64,000 nt of DNA, taken from positions 12,725,536 to 12,789,535 of the forward strand of contig OZ035997.1 of assembly GCA_964035015.1 (NCBI GenBank), given 5' to 3'. The notes under the pieces are model-generated. The model made no database searches, had not been told where the DNA came from, and worked only from the letters and a program-made list of their open reading frames with translations. The first letter of the stretch is position 1; each line of letters opens with the position of its first letter. The translations under genes were made by a program, and so were the position numbers. Shown in pieces: positions 1 to 10,063 of the stretch. The DNA comes from Corallium rubrum (taxonomy: Eukaryota > Cnidaria > Anthozoa > Scleralcyonacea > Coralliidae).

Positions 1-1
1 G

Positions 2-430
2 AAGTATGCGGATCAGAGAAACCATGCATGTCCTTCCGGAATCAAGGTTGGAGATACGGTTCTTTTGAAGTATGATGACAAGCGAAACAAGATAACACCA
101 AAGTTCAACCCAAACCCACATCGAGTTGTTGCACAAAAGGGTAACATGATTACAGCGTCGTCAGGAGAGAAACAAGTCACGAGGAATTCTTCCTCATTTA
201 AGAAGATACCAGCTCAAACGGACGTGCATTCAGATCAGGCAACAGCAAATAAGTTGAAGAAAACAGTTACAGACATCAAAAAGAAGAGTGAAGAAAAACA
301 ATCAATAATGGGAGAAGAGGATAAATGTCTAAAAGCACCAGCATTGGGAGATGTTGGCCCTGACAAAAGTGTGAGACCAGTTAGAAAAAGACGTGAACCT
401 GTATATCTTAAAGATTATTATAAACCCTAG
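2..430 (+). CDS. Ty3/gypsy pol, C-terminal part of integrase (partial at 5')
   Basis: The frame is open from base 2 to the stop at 430. It reads like the region downstream of a retroviral-type integrase core: a 'GDTVLLKYDDKRNKITPKF' stretch, followed by a lysine-rich tail and an 'RKRREPVYLKDY' ending. The pol ORF at 26104-29043 has the same order ('GDQVLVQQKKINKLTPRF' and a tail ending in basic and tyrosine residues). It is therefore the chromatin/DNA-binding end of integrase. The catalytic core is off the window. Confidence 0.8.
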   Translation, partial: KYADQRNHACPSGIKVGDTVLLKYDDKRNKITPKFNPNPHRVVAQKGNMITASSGEKQVTRNSSSFKKIPAQTDVHSDQATANKLKKTVTDIKKKSEEKQSIMGEEDKCLKAPALGDVGPDKSVRPVRKRREPVYLKDYYKP

Positions 431-651
431 CAACTGGTTTATATCAAGTGAACATAGAACTGTTTCTGAGATTATTATATAAGACTTATTGTAAGTGCGA
501 GTAACTGTTAATCCCAAATGATTTTGAAACATTTCAAAGACTACAGGTATTATAAGGTTATAATATTAAGTGTTTGGGATCTTGCAACTTGATATTCTGT
601 TCATGTTAATCGTTAAATAGTGTATAGGTTTATGTTCAATGTCAGGAGAGA

Positions 652-752
652 TGTAGTATCCGGTAAGATAGTCCTGCAAGGGATCATGGGTAAGATAGAC
701 CACGAGTGGGGACTTGAAACAGGGAGACTGAATAAAGTATGTAAATATTACA
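652..752 (+). repeat. candidate 3' LTR of the partial gypsy element
   Basis: About 101 bp, starting TGTAGTATCC and ending ATATTACA. A purine-rich tract (CAGGAGAGA) lies directly upstream and AATAAA sits near position 730. The right edge coincides with the point where the HTH reading frame on the minus strand is interrupted. Confidence 0.55.
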
Positions 753-1011
753 ACTCCTTCAGTCGGTTTTTTAGCGTTCTTGTTGACATAGCGATTTGGT
801 GTTCCTTGTTTAACAACTCAACGATTCGTTCATACTCAAAACCTTTACGAAAGTAGTGTGTTATTATCGCTCTTTCATCGCATTCGTCGTTAGGATTATT
901 GGAAATGCACTCACTGCCACATTGTGGACAATATCGATGGCTAAATTTTAGCAGAAACCTACAATGATGACATTCTATACGAAATCGTGGAATACTAACA
1001 ACAGCAGCCAT
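753..1011 (-). pseudogene. N-terminal part of an integrase-type DNA transposon protein, cut by an LTR element
   Basis: Starts at ATG 1011 (minus strand). About 86 residues are readable before the gypsy LTR replaces the rest. A zinc-ribbon-like segment (CHHC ... CPQC, roughly residues 15-34) is followed by a helix-turn-helix segment, 'YERIVELL' then 'MSTRTLKNRLKE' at roughly 60-87. I recognise this order from cnidarian and fish transposon proteins that continue into a DDE integrase core (IS3-like eukaryotic elements). That is family memory, not a search result. The catalytic part is missing here. Its start codon lies next to the minisatellite at 1063-1440, the same arrangement as in the elements at 3908 and 17573. 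Confidence 0.55.
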
Positions 1012-1062
1012 TTTGTCTCATTCCCAGTATTGTGGTATTACCGTGGGCTCAGAAGGCTGATC

Positions 1063-1440
1063 TCTGTTGAAATATATATCTCTGTCGAAATATATATCTC
1101 TGTTGAAATATATATCTCTGTTGAAACTTATATATCTCTGTTGAAACTTATATCTCTGTTGAAACTTATATATCTCTGTTGAAACTTATATATCTCTGTT
1201 GAAACTTATATATCTCTGTTGAAACTTATATATCTCTGTTGAAACTTATATATCTCTGTCGAAACTTATTTATCTCTGTCGAAACTTATATATCTCTGTC
1301 GAAACTTATATATCTCTGTCGAAACTTATATATCTCTGTTGAAACTTATATATCTCTGTTGAAACTTATATATCTCTGTTGAAACTTATATATCTCTGTT
1401 GAAACTTATATATCTCTGTTGAAACTTATATATCTCTGTT
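1063..1440. repeat. minisatellite, ~19-21 bp unit (TATATCTCTGTTGAAACT)
   Basis: About 19 head-to-tail copies of a unit containing 'ATCTCTGTTGAAACTTAT', with T/C variants (CTGTT or CTGTC). The array sits between the start of the HTH gene and a candidate element end. Confidence 0.9.
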
Positions 1441-1459
1441 GCCCTTGTGGGCCACCGTA
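1434..1459 (-). repeat. candidate terminal end of the HTH-gene transposon
   Basis: Read on the minus strand, the sequence starting at 1459 is TACGGTGGCCCACAAGGG. It then runs into the minisatellite. A TAC/TAT start directly outside a subterminal tandem array matches the ends of the elements at 3908-5593 and 17573-21225. The opposite end is not in the window, so this is an inference. Confidence 0.35.
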
Positions 1460-1724
1460 GTTAGACGCTAAATAAGTAAAATTTTTTTATGTGGCCTTAG
1501 AGGTATCAAGTAAAACTGAGACTTTTGATAAACCCAAATGTATTCAAGCATTCATGCGTGTGTTTACGTGGGAAGTGAAATTAAATATCATAAAGCTGAC
1601 AGCTCAGCAGGTAGCTTCTCTGTTGCTGATTGGTTGGTTCTAGAATAAATGAGAACATTCTATAACCAAACATGTATATTTTTATACCGTCTACGCGATT
1701 GCTTTTAACTTTTGACTGAGCTCA

Positions 1725-3296
1725 ATGATGGCTTCCATTGACCAAGGACACGATGATAGTCGTTTTACAAATGCTGTCGATGACGATCTCCATTGCCCAA
1801 TCTGTCTGAACGTGCTCAAGGAACCAGTACAATGCCGAATGAATGAACATCATTTCTGTAGACCCTGCATCACAAGACATTTGAAGAACGTCGAGACATG
1901 TCCTTCCTGCATTCAGAAACTCTCACTGAAGACCCTCGGAAAACCAGCGCGATATCTTACCAAGAGCTTATCTCAACTCGAAATCCGCTGCGATTATGAA
2001 AACCGCGGCTGTCGTGAGGTGGTTTTGTTGGAAAATCTTACTACTCATGTCAACAACTGCGAGTATGCGCCTGTAAAATGCTCAAACAACGACTGTCTCG
2101 AGATAATCAACAAACGAGACCAAATGTATCACGAGAGCTTGTTTTGTCAGTTTAGAAAAACAAGATGCCTTGACTGTGATGAGATGAGAAAAGAACTAGA
2201 CCAAATGGACGTTGGTGTGAACGAACTAAACGAGAAAATGCATTGTATGGTAGCTGAAATCAAAGGTGAAATAAGAAGCATCAAGCAAGTTATTGAATCC
2301 CGTAAACCATTTGTAGACGAGCGACGAGACATTATCATTGCAGGCGGATATCAAGTCTACAGGGCAAGACGATTGGATGGTACTTATATGCAGCCTCCTG
2401 CTTGCTTTGTGGAGCGTTTCCCGATGGTGCAACGTCGGTTGAATTCCGTAGAAAAATTTTCGTGGTCCAACAATCAGTGGGAAAAAATGTCGCCAATGAT
2501 AGAAAAGCGAGAGGCTGCATCTCCGGTTGTATATGAAAACCTAATGATTGTTGTTGGCGGTTTTAATCAAGAAAATGAAGACACCGATACCATTGAAGCA
2601 AAAAATATGTGCGATGAAAATGCCCCTTGGTTTTATTTGCCGGCAAAATTACCTGTTAAATGCCAGGGACACAAGTCACTGGTTTACCAGGATAAGTTAT
2701 TGGTAACCGGGGGGTTAAATAACATTCAGCCGAGAATTAATAGCTCTGACACAATCTACGAAGTTCAACTTACTGATCCCTATTCGTCAAAGCTGATCTG
2801 TCACATGCCACAACAGAGGAGTGGTCATGCAGCGATACGTTTTGGAGATAGTATTGTAATTGCAGGTGGACAAACAACAGCTCGAGACAGAGACTGTATT
2901 GACACTGTTCTTCTATACAATATAAAAAAGAGAACGTTTAGAATACTTAAACCACTGCCATTTCCAGTCACTGACATGGCTTCAATTGGTTGGGCCAATA
3001 GCATGATTTTGATTGGAGGAGTAAACAAACATATTGATCAACTAAACACAGTGCTACAGTATGATGTCAAGACAGAAGAAAGTAAGATGCTGCCTCCAAT
3101 GAAGCACAAAAGACAAGGTTGCACAGCAGTCACTACAGGCAATGTTATTGTAGTGATGGGAGGTTATAACAAGGAAGAAGGATTTCTTGACACTGCAGAA
3201 TGCTTTAATTTCGACACAAATGCATGGGAAGAACTTCCATGCATGAGAGAACCAAGAATATATGGAAGTGCTGTGGTGCAGTCACTGCAGTGCTAA
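1725..3296 (+). CDS. RING finger / TRAF-type zinc finger / kelch-repeat protein (probable E3 ubiquitin ligase)
   Basis: Intact single-exon ORF of 523 residues. The RING finger is near the N-terminus: C24, C27, C37, H42, C45, C48, C59 and C62 in the C3HC4 spacing. Residues ~88-145 form a Cys/His-rich TRAF-type zinc region ('CDYENRGC', 'HVNNCEYAPVKC'). A short coiled-coil-like stretch follows (~150-185). From ~200 to the end there are six kelch blades, each marked by a hydrophobic strand ending in GG (IIIAGG, MIVVGG, LLVTGG, IVIAGG, MILIGG, VIVVMGG). In this architecture the RING binds an E2 enzyme and the kelch propeller recruits a substrate, probably in the cytoplasm. Such intronless RING-TRAF-kelch genes are, to my knowledge, expanded in cnidarians. 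The substrate is unknown. The ATG at 1725 is followed directly by a second ATG. Confidence 0.9.
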   Translation: MMASIDQGHDDSRFTNAVDDDLHCPICLNVLKEPVQCRMNEHHFCRPCITRHLKNVETCPSCIQKLSLKTLGKPARYLTKSLSQLEIRCDYENRGCREVVLLENLTTHVNNCEYAPVKCSNNDCLEIINKRDQMYHESLFCQFRKTRCLDCDEMRKELDQMDVGVNELNEKMHCMVAEIKGEIRSIKQVIESRKPFVDERRDIIIAGGYQVYRARRLDGTYMQPPACFVERFPMVQRRLNSVEKFSWSNNQWEKMSPMIEKREAASPVVYENLMIVVGGFNQENEDTDTIEAKNMCDENAPWFYLPAKLPVKCQGHKSLVYQDKLLVTGGLNNIQPRINSSDTIYEVQLTDPYSSKLICHMPQQRSGHAAIRFGDSIVIAGGQTTARDRDCIDTVLLYNIKKRTFRILKPLPFPVTDMASIGWANSMILIGGVNKHIDQLNTVLQYDVKTEESKMLPPMKHKRQGCTAVTTGNVIVVMGGYNKEEGFLDTAECFNFDTNAWEELPCMREPRIYGSAVVQSLQC

Positions 3297-3446
3297 CTTT
3301 AACCAAACTGAGTCTTTGAAAAGCCAGGACTATCTTGCATTCATTTTATGTTGTGATGTCAAAACTAATGTGGATAGATTTAGGTTAGAGAATATAGTTG
3401 AGTTGTAGTTAATGTGGATATGTTCATGATTAAGTTAAGGTATATT

Positions 3447-3862
3447 ATGTAATATATCAACAATGAGTTTGAGTGTTTCATCAGGGGATCCAAACATGAG
3501 AAAACATGATGAAAGCATGAGGCCGAACCCAAAGGCCAAGTGGTTTTATTGTTTTCGAGTGTTTGGATTCCCCTGATGAAACATGATAAATGAGTTGTTG
3601 ATGTGGCATCTCAATCGAGCGATTTCAATTGAAAAATGCAATTAAAATAAACCCTCATGAGATTTTATTCATGAGTGTGTGTAAAATTTATTCATACAGC
3701 AACTTTTTTTTGCATAGATAATTGAGATCTTAAGAATTAGATGAACACTGGTTTTCATCTAATATCTTAGGCTTTACTGGAGTATCCAACTTCAATCAGG
3801 TGATTGATTGAACTATTGTAATTGGCTGATTATCTCATGAATTATTAATGAGTTTGAGATAT
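3447..3862. repeat. dispersed MITE-like repeat (copy 1)
   Basis: Contains 'GTTTGAGTGTTTCATCAGG' and an internal inverted copy (a 'CCTGATGAAAC' core near 3570). It ends with 'AATGAGTTTGAGA'. A diverged second copy lies at about 24025-24320 with the same start and end motifs. No ORF. Confidence 0.6.
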
Positions 3863-3980
3863 GTTACAAGTTCATTGATATATAAATGCATGGTCAATCG
3901 AGATATGTATGAGGGGTGATTTCCGCCAAAATTCAACTTTACATTATGTTAATTAACAGAGGCATTTTGTTAACCTGTTT

Positions 3981-4240
3981 GGTATTTCATTATGCTGTTT
4001 TGCATTCTATTATGCCGTTTCGTATTTCATTATGCTGTTTTGCATTCTATTATGCCGTTTCGTATTTCATTATGCTGTTTTGCATTCTATTATGCCGTTT
4101 CGTATTTCATTATGCTGTTTTGCATTCTATTATGCCGTTTCGTATTTCATTATGCTGTTTTGCATTCTATTATGCCGTTTCGTATTTCATTATGCTGTTT
4201 TGCATTCTATTATGCCGTTTCGTATTTCATTACGCTACTT
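3981..4240. repeat. 40-bp minisatellite, left arm (6 copies plus partial)
   Basis: Unit 'CGTATTTCATTATGCTG' followed by 'TTTTGCATTCTATTATGCCGTT', perfectly periodic every 40 bases from 3981. The unit has no stop in some frames and so creates spurious ORFs. It lies between the element end and the HTH gene start, where a promoter would be expected. Confidence 0.95.
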
Positions 4241-4359
4241 CGTATTTTGCTTTCATTATGTTTCATTATGCTTACGTCATGTTCTGCATGACTCTCAGTA
4301 ACACTTTTTAGCACACACGGCCGCGCAAAACTGGAACTAAGTTATACATATGTAAAAAC

Positions 4360-4830
4360 ATGGCCGAGGATTTGGAAAGACGGCAGTTTATAAGAAATCG
4401 TATTGGATGTTGTATTTTAAACATTTTGCATCAAGTCGAAGCTCGCGGTGGAGAAGCTGAATGTCGGGGAAATGCTCTCTTTAGATTAGAATGGCTATTT
4501 GGTGTCGTAACAAGGTACTATCAGTGTGGTTTTATTGATCGTCATGTTATCGATCTTCGTGCCGAAGCTTTGATTGATTTAACTTCAATATGCAGCTCAG
4601 AAGATATTAACGTTGAGCCCGAAGTTATTTTCACAGGCAATCGAGGAAGATCGAGATTTGATATTCCTTACGATTACAGTTGAGCTTTCTTGTGGAGAGA
4701 CTGTTTACCATTAAGCAAATCGCAGCCGCACTCGGTGTAAGTGAGCGTACAGTCGAGCGACGATTACAGCACTATACAAATCTAACTCAGGAAGAGCTGG
4801 ACTCAACAGTTAGGGAAATATTAAGAACCC
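4360..4830 (+). pseudogene. HTH protein N-terminus of an integrase-type transposon, left copy (frameshifted)
   Basis: Starts at ATG 4360. The first 107 residues are open (MAEDLERRQFIRNRIGCC...). A two-base difference from the right copy near 4675-4680 then produces a stop at 4683. In the next frame the protein continues through 'FTIKQIAAALGVSERTVERR', a clear helix-turn-helix, into 'LTQEELDSTVREIL', and stops near 4830. The integrase core expected downstream is absent. In related transposons this HTH region binds the element ends. The left arm keeps a 37-bp segment (around 4585-4620) that is missing from the right arm. Confidence 0.65.
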
Positions 4831-4854
4831 CTTATTGACATCCCAAAGTGCTGT

Positions 4855-5221
4855 AATCGTCGCTCGACTGTGCGCTCACTTACACCGAGTGCGGCTGCGA
4901 TTTGCTTAATGGTAAACAGTCTCTCCACAAGAAAGCTCAACTGTTCGTAAGGAATATTAAACCTTGGTCTTCCACGATTGCCTGTGAAAATAACTTCGGG
5001 CTCTCAATCAAAGCTTCGGCAAGAAGATCGATAACATGACGATCAATAAAACCACACTGATAGTACCTTGTTACGACACCAAATAGCCATTCTAATCTAA
5101 AGAGAGCATTTCCCCGACATTCAGCTTCTCCACCGCGAGCTTCGACTTGATGCAAAATGTTTAAAATACAACATCCAATACGATTTCTTATAAACTGCCG
5201 TCTTTCCAAATCCTCGGCCAT
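4855..5221 (-). pseudogene. HTH protein N-terminus of an integrase-type transposon, right copy (37-bp deletion)
   Basis: Minus-strand mirror copy of the gene at 4360, starting at ATG 5221 with the same first ~74 residues. A deletion of about 37 bp (near 5005) changes the frame, so the ORF ends at 4937. Past the deletion the normal frame is readable again ('GRPRFNIPYEQLSFLVERL', then the same helix-turn-helix) until the centre of the palindrome. This copy is correct where the left copy is frameshifted, and the reverse, so the two arms decayed independently. Confidence 0.65.
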
Positions 5222-5350
5222 GTTTTTACATATGTATAACTTAGTTCCAGTTTTGCGCGGCCGTGTGTGCTAAAAAGTGTTACTGAGAGTCATGCAGAAC
5301 ATGACGTAAGCATAATGAAACATAATGAAAGCAAAATACGAAGTAGCGTA

Positions 5351-5510
5351 ATGAAATACGAAACGGCATAATAGAATGCAAAACAGCATAATGAAATACG
5401 AAACGGCATAATAGAATGCAAAACAGCATAATGAAATACGAAACGGCATAATAGAATGCAAAACAGCATAATGAAATACGAAACGGCATAATAGAATGCA
5501 AAACAGCATA
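5351..5510. repeat. 40-bp minisatellite, right arm (4 copies)
   Basis: Reverse complement of the array at 3981-4240, period 40, four full copies against six on the left. Array length is evolving independently in the two arms. Confidence 0.95.
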
Positions 5511-5593
5511 ATGAAATACCAAACAGGTTAACAAAATGCCTCTGTTAATTAACATAATGTAAAGTTGAATTTTGGCGGAAATCACCCCTCATA

Positions 5594-6105
5594 GATATGG
5601 TCTGGAAACTCGGCAAATTTCAAAGCTCCTATAATGAGCTGTGATTTTATGTTGAACCGTACCTTACACCATGCACATCCTTTGTTTTAGGTTTATTAAT
5701 ATTTAAATAGCACGGTTGAGTGATTGAACTGAAACGTTGCTATTGGACAATTCGTTCATTATACTAAAATACAATGTGTTCAGTGACCGTGCACCGTGCA
5801 CAAAAATGCATAAAGGTGAACAAAAAGATAGACCAAAGACTTTAGGTGAGTTTCCAGAGCATATCTCGATTGACTATGATAAATGTAGTGCCAGTCAAAT
5901 CTCATGAGTCATGTATATTTAATTTGTTATCTGTTTTGAAAAAAAAAATTAAATTACTAGAAATACGTGAACGCAACAACCCCTCGCCCGCTTTATGTGC
6001 ATTTTTGTACAAACAATACACACAGCGAAAACGCAATACACACAACGAAAACACAATACACACAACGAAAACACAACACACTGCCAAAACACAACACCCG
6101 TTGCT
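5594..6105. other. intergenic; dispersed repeat fragment
   Basis: No gene seen. About 5949-6005 resembles 36818-36865 ('ACTAGAAATACGTGAA' and 'CAACAACCCCTCGCC'), so it is part of a dispersed repeat. 6015-6095 is a short degenerate tandem of 'CACACAACGAAAACACAA'. Confidence 0.5.
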
Positions 6106-6491
6106 CACGTTGTAACCAATAAACTACTGTAATTGTAAAGGCATTGTATGCAGTAAGTTACTGGAAATTGTTTAATTGTAAGATGCGCCAGTTAACGGAT
6201 TAAAACTCACTGCGCATCCCACAATGTTTGTCAAGAACTGTTGACCATAAATTAAAAACACTATTAGGGGGGTTGGACGCGGAGGAGGCGGCTTAAGCCC
6301 CCCCCCCCCCGACACTTTTCAAGTTAGGGTTAGGGTTACCCCCGGGAAATTCACATTTTTGAGATTAGGGTTAGGGGGTTCGGGGGGGGGGGAAGGGTTT
6401 CATTAAAAACCTCTTCATTAAACAATTTCCAGTAACTTACTGGATACAATGCCTTTACAATTACGGTAGTTTATTGGTTTAATACAACGTG
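6106..6491. repeat. short hairpin element with telomere-like G-rich loop
   Basis: The arms at 6106-6175 and 6418-6491 are inverted copies ('AATTGTAAAGGCATTGTAT' in the left arm). The ~240-bp loop holds a poly-C run and two short TTAGGG-like stretches (about 6325-6340 and 6364-6377). Confidence 0.7.
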
Positions 6492-6502
6492 CGGATCGGC
6501 TG

Positions 6503-8270
6503 AACACAACACACTTAACGAAAAATTGGTCAGCGGGTTTCGCCGCCAAATTGTGTAATACGTCGTGTTAGCGCGTCTGCAAAGACTTGCGCGATGTCAA
6601 ATGTCTTTTGGTAGCGCCAAACGGAACAATAATGCTTATGATCGGATATATAACACTGGTCTTAACTTCGCTTTTCAAGGCAGGCAGGAAGGATGGACGG
6701 AGGGAGGGGCGGAGGTACGGACGGATGGACGGGATGAAAGGACGGAAGGAAGGAAGGAAGGAAGGAAGGAAGGAAGGAAGGAAGGAAGGAAGGAAGGAAG
6801 GAAGGAAGGAAGGAAGGAAGGAAGGAAGGAAGGAAGGACGGACGGACGGACGGACGGACGGACGGACGGAAGGACGGAAGGACGGAGGCGGGGACGGAGG
6901 GAGGGAGGGAGGGACGGATCGGGCGGAGGACGGAGCCACGAACGGAGAGAGGGCGGGACAGACGGAGGGACGGAGAGAGGAAGGGACGGAAGGACGGACA
7001 GAGGAAGCGAGGGAGGCGGGGACAGAGGGAGGGCAGGACAGGACAGACGGAAGGAATGCGGGACGGAGGCGGGGACGGAGGGAGGGCAGGACGGAGAGAG
7101 GGAGGGACGGACGGAGGGACAGATGGACAGAGGGACGGACGGATCGGGCGTAGGGGCGGACGGAGGGACGGTAGGAGGGACGGACGGAGGGAGGGACGGA
7201 TGGACAGGAGCGACGGACGGAAGGAAGGCGATCCGACGGACAGAAGGACGGAGGCGGGGACGGAGGGATCGGAGGGAGGGACGGACGGATCGGGCGGACG
7301 ACGGAGCCACGGACGGACGGACGGAGGGAGGGCGGGAGGGACGGAAGGACGGAGGAAGGGAGGGAGGCGGGGACGGAGGGAGGCCAGGACGGACGGAGAG
7401 ACGGACAGACAGAAGGACGGAGGGACGGACGGAGGGACGGACGGACGGACGGATGGACGGTAGGAGGGACGGACGGAAGGACGGACGGAGGGACGGACGG
7501 AGGGACGGACGGACGGAGGGACGGACGGAGGAAGTAAGGTAGGAAGGAAGGGAGGAAGGACGGTAGGGACGGAGGAAGGAAGGGAGGGAGGGAGGGAGGG
7601 AGGGAGGACGGGAGGGAGGGCGGGAGGGAGGGAGGGAGGGAAAACTTCTTACCTTCCTTTCTACGTTCCTACCTTCCTACCTTCCCACCCTTCGTCCTTC
7701 CTTGCTTTCTTCTTACCGTCCTTCCTTCCTTCCTTCCTTCCTTCCTTCCTTCCTTCCTTCCTTCTTTCCTTCCTTCCTTCCTTCCTTCCTTCCTTCCTTC
7801 CTTCCTAACCTCCCTCCCTCCCTCCCTCCCTCCCTCCCTCTGTCCCTTCATCCGTCCCTTCCTCCCTCCCTCCCTCCGTCCCTTCCTCCGTCCCTTCCTC
7901 CCTTCCGTCCCTCCGTCCGTCCCTCCCTCCAACAGTCCGTCCGTCCCTCCGCCCGCCCCTCCGTCCGTCCGTCCTGCCCTCCCTCCGTCCCCGTCTCCGT
8001 CCGTCCCGCCCTCCCTCCCTCCCGCCCTCCCTCCCTCCGGCCGTCCGTCCTTCCGTCCCGTTACTCCGCCCCTCTCTCCGTCCGTCCTTCCTTCCTGCCT
8101 GCCTTGAAAAGCGAAGTTAAGACCAATGTTATGTATCTGATCCTAAGTATTATTGTTCGGTTTGGCGCGCAAAACTTGACATCGCGCAAGTCTTTGTAGA
8201 CGCGCTAACACGACGTATTGCACAATTTGGCGGCGAAACCCGCTGACCAATTTTTTGAAGTGTGTTGTGT
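6503..8270. mobile_element. foldback element with purine-rich and pyrimidine-rich minisatellite halves
   Basis: The arms at about 6503-6690 and 8095-8270 are inverted copies (core 'AATTGGTCAGCGGGTTTCG' on the left and its complement on the right). Between them lies about 1.4 kb of GGAA, GGAC and GGAG repeats on the plus strand (to ~7640), then CCTT and CCTC repeats (to ~8094), so the interior is also roughly inverted. There is no transposase. The long ORFs here are repeat artefacts. Confidence 0.75.
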
Positions 8271-9835
8271 TTCGGCAGTGTGTAATAATAATAATAATAA
8301 TAATAATGGAAACTTTATTAATGAATTTTTTCTAAACAAACAATTGTAAATCTCGCTCATTGAGGTAATTTACAATTGGCTACTTGAATCACAACTATAA
8401 GCTACTTAAAAACTTAAAGGTTCAGTAAGTCAGGATTCGTCCATTCCTTATTTCTACAACAAAAAATATAATATAAAAATTAATGAACAAAGACTTGCAT
8501 AAATACACTGTCTGCCCCTCGAAATATCGCTTAGCCTTTTGTGGCCTTGATATATACTTCCAACAACAAATATAGTTGTGTTTGATATAATACTATAGTA
8601 GAAAAATACACTTCTCTTTAATAAATCAATATATTCCAGCGCCAAACAATGCCAGGCGTAGCGTAGCGCCCAATTTAATAATGCGTGCCGCTGATCGGTC
8701 GACATTGCGTATACCGAAGATCATCGCCCACGAAATCCTAAATCGAGTTTGTGAACGCATATAAACTCTGCCCAGACCTCGTCAAGATTAGTGAGCTGCT
8801 CGCCTCACGGCTCGCAGCAATAAGACTGAAATGTTTCTACCTGGTTGTCGATTATCATTACAAACACCTACTGGTCAATAATTACTTGCTTAAAAATGGA
8901 GACATCAATTGAAGATTACTCATATTGGAGATTTCATGCCTAAAAACATTGTCTTGGCTAGCTGAAAATTCTATCTTGACTATCTTCGATTTATCGCTTT
9001 GGAATTTTAAAGCAGGTTAGTTTTCGCACTTTATTTTTTACAATAGCAGTGACAGCTCGATCAAACAGTTCGAAGTCTGGCCGCTTCATTTGGTACCAAG
9101 TATAGACTGCATTGTTTTCAATTTAAAACCAGTATAACGCCAATGGATATTGTATTAAAAACTTAAGTTATCTGCCATTTTTTGAGTTCACTCCATGCAA
9201 TGTTTGGCCTAACGTTGTATATGACCTTTCAGTCAGCATAGCGATTATTCATCGTTAAGTATAAAATATGCGATTTTTAACAGTGTCCAACGTTATTTTG
9301 TCACTGATTGTAGTTTATAATGAAGTTAAGTTTTGTCGAAGAAGTATGCAGAAGAGTTTTTCAGTTCTGTTTTAAGCGTTTGTACGTGTCGTTTCAATAA
9401 CATTTCTTACAAAACAGTCTAAGCCTCAAATGCCAAGATATAATTACACAGTAAAACCAACTGCTGTTTTGTATAATTTTAATGATATCTGCGATTCAAG
9501 AAGGAGAGAGAGAAATTTGGAATCGGAAACATGAATTAACTAACAAACAGATAGTTTATATTGTGCCGAGTTTCAGGAGTTTTTCATTTTTGATGAGTTT
9601 CTGTTGGTTATTGTCGGGGAAGGATAGAGGGTTTTACTTTTGTCAAAATCGGTCGCAAAAACATATGAAAACGAAACATATGAAAGAACAACAGCCCATT
9701 TTTTACGTACCTTTTTGTCATGTTGGTTTTCGGTTGAAGTAAATAAAGGTCCCTTTTCTATCTCAGTTTTAAATGCCGTTGAGGAGTGGAAGTACTGCAT
9801 CTTTTAACTCTAGTATAAGTGGCTTGGCTTTCAGA
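8271..9835. other. intergenic; retroelement 3'-end fragment and unrecognised sequence
   Basis: (ATA)n at 8282-8306 is followed by 'TGGAAACTTTATTAATGAA'. Read on the minus strand this is a typical LINE 3' end with an AATAAA-like signal and microsatellite tail. The rest, to 9835, has no ORF or repeat that I recognise. Confidence 0.4.
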
Positions 9836-10063
9836 AATAACATAGATAGATAGATGATAGATGATAGATGGTTTATTTGAAAAAAATACATAGCAGCCAA
9901 GGGCTGAATTGCGTATTTCATTAAAATTACATTTGTTATAATAGATATTCTTATATTAAAATTACAAATTTATATGTAAAATAAATTTACATGAGCTTAC
10001 ATAAAATAGCTATAACAAAATGTCAAGCCTAAACTAAAACTAATTCTTAAAACTGGACATTGA

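Larger units (their letters stand above)
1..752 (+). mobile_element. 3' end of a Ty3/gypsy LTR retrotransposon (partial)
   Basis: The element enters from the left edge. It consists of the end of pol, an untranslated stretch (431-642), a purine tract at about 643-651 and a candidate 3' LTR at 652-752. The LTR starts TGTAG, like the LTR of the complete gypsy element at 24798, carries AATAAA near its end and finishes in TTACA. The sequence resumes as the body of an HTH gene at 753, so the element appears to have landed in that gene. The left LTR and the other copy of the target duplication are outside the window, so the boundary at 752 is inferred. Confidence 0.7.
3908..5593. mobile_element. palindromic (foldback) integrase-type DNA transposon derivative
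   Basis: The ends are TATGAGGGGTGATTTCCGCC and its exact reverse complement, flanked by GATATG on both sides (3902-3907 and 5594-5599), a 6-bp target duplication. The inverted identity continues for most of the element. Each arm carries end, 40-bp minisatellite, then the start of the same HTH gene pointing inward (4360 on plus, 5221 on minus). The arms meet around 4775-4855. Minisatellite copy number differs (6 left, 4 right), and each gene copy has its own disabling change. A 6-bp duplication with TAY ends fits the IS3EU superfamily as I remember it, unverified. Confidence 0.85.

Noticed and set aside
748..752. Splice donor GTAATA ending the HTH exon
   Set aside because: The same bases are the terminal bases of a candidate gypsy LTR, which explains the frame break better.
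753..1440. CRISPR-like array (regular repeats of about 20 bp)
   Set aside because: The units are contiguous, without unique spacers, and the genome is eukaryotic. It is a minisatellite.
3916..4311. 131-codon ORF 'CFAFYYAVSYFIM' repeats
   Set aside because: Translation of the 40-bp minisatellite in the left arm of the foldback element.
6320..6380. Interstitial telomere block (TTAGGG)n
   Set aside because: Only about two units at each of two places, inside the loop of a hairpin repeat. Too short to claim telomeric origin.
6565..7932. ORFs of 100-325 codons rich in GRKE/GRTD or PSFL repeats
   Set aside because: Products of GGAA/GGAC and CCTT arrays. Open in multiple frames and both strands.
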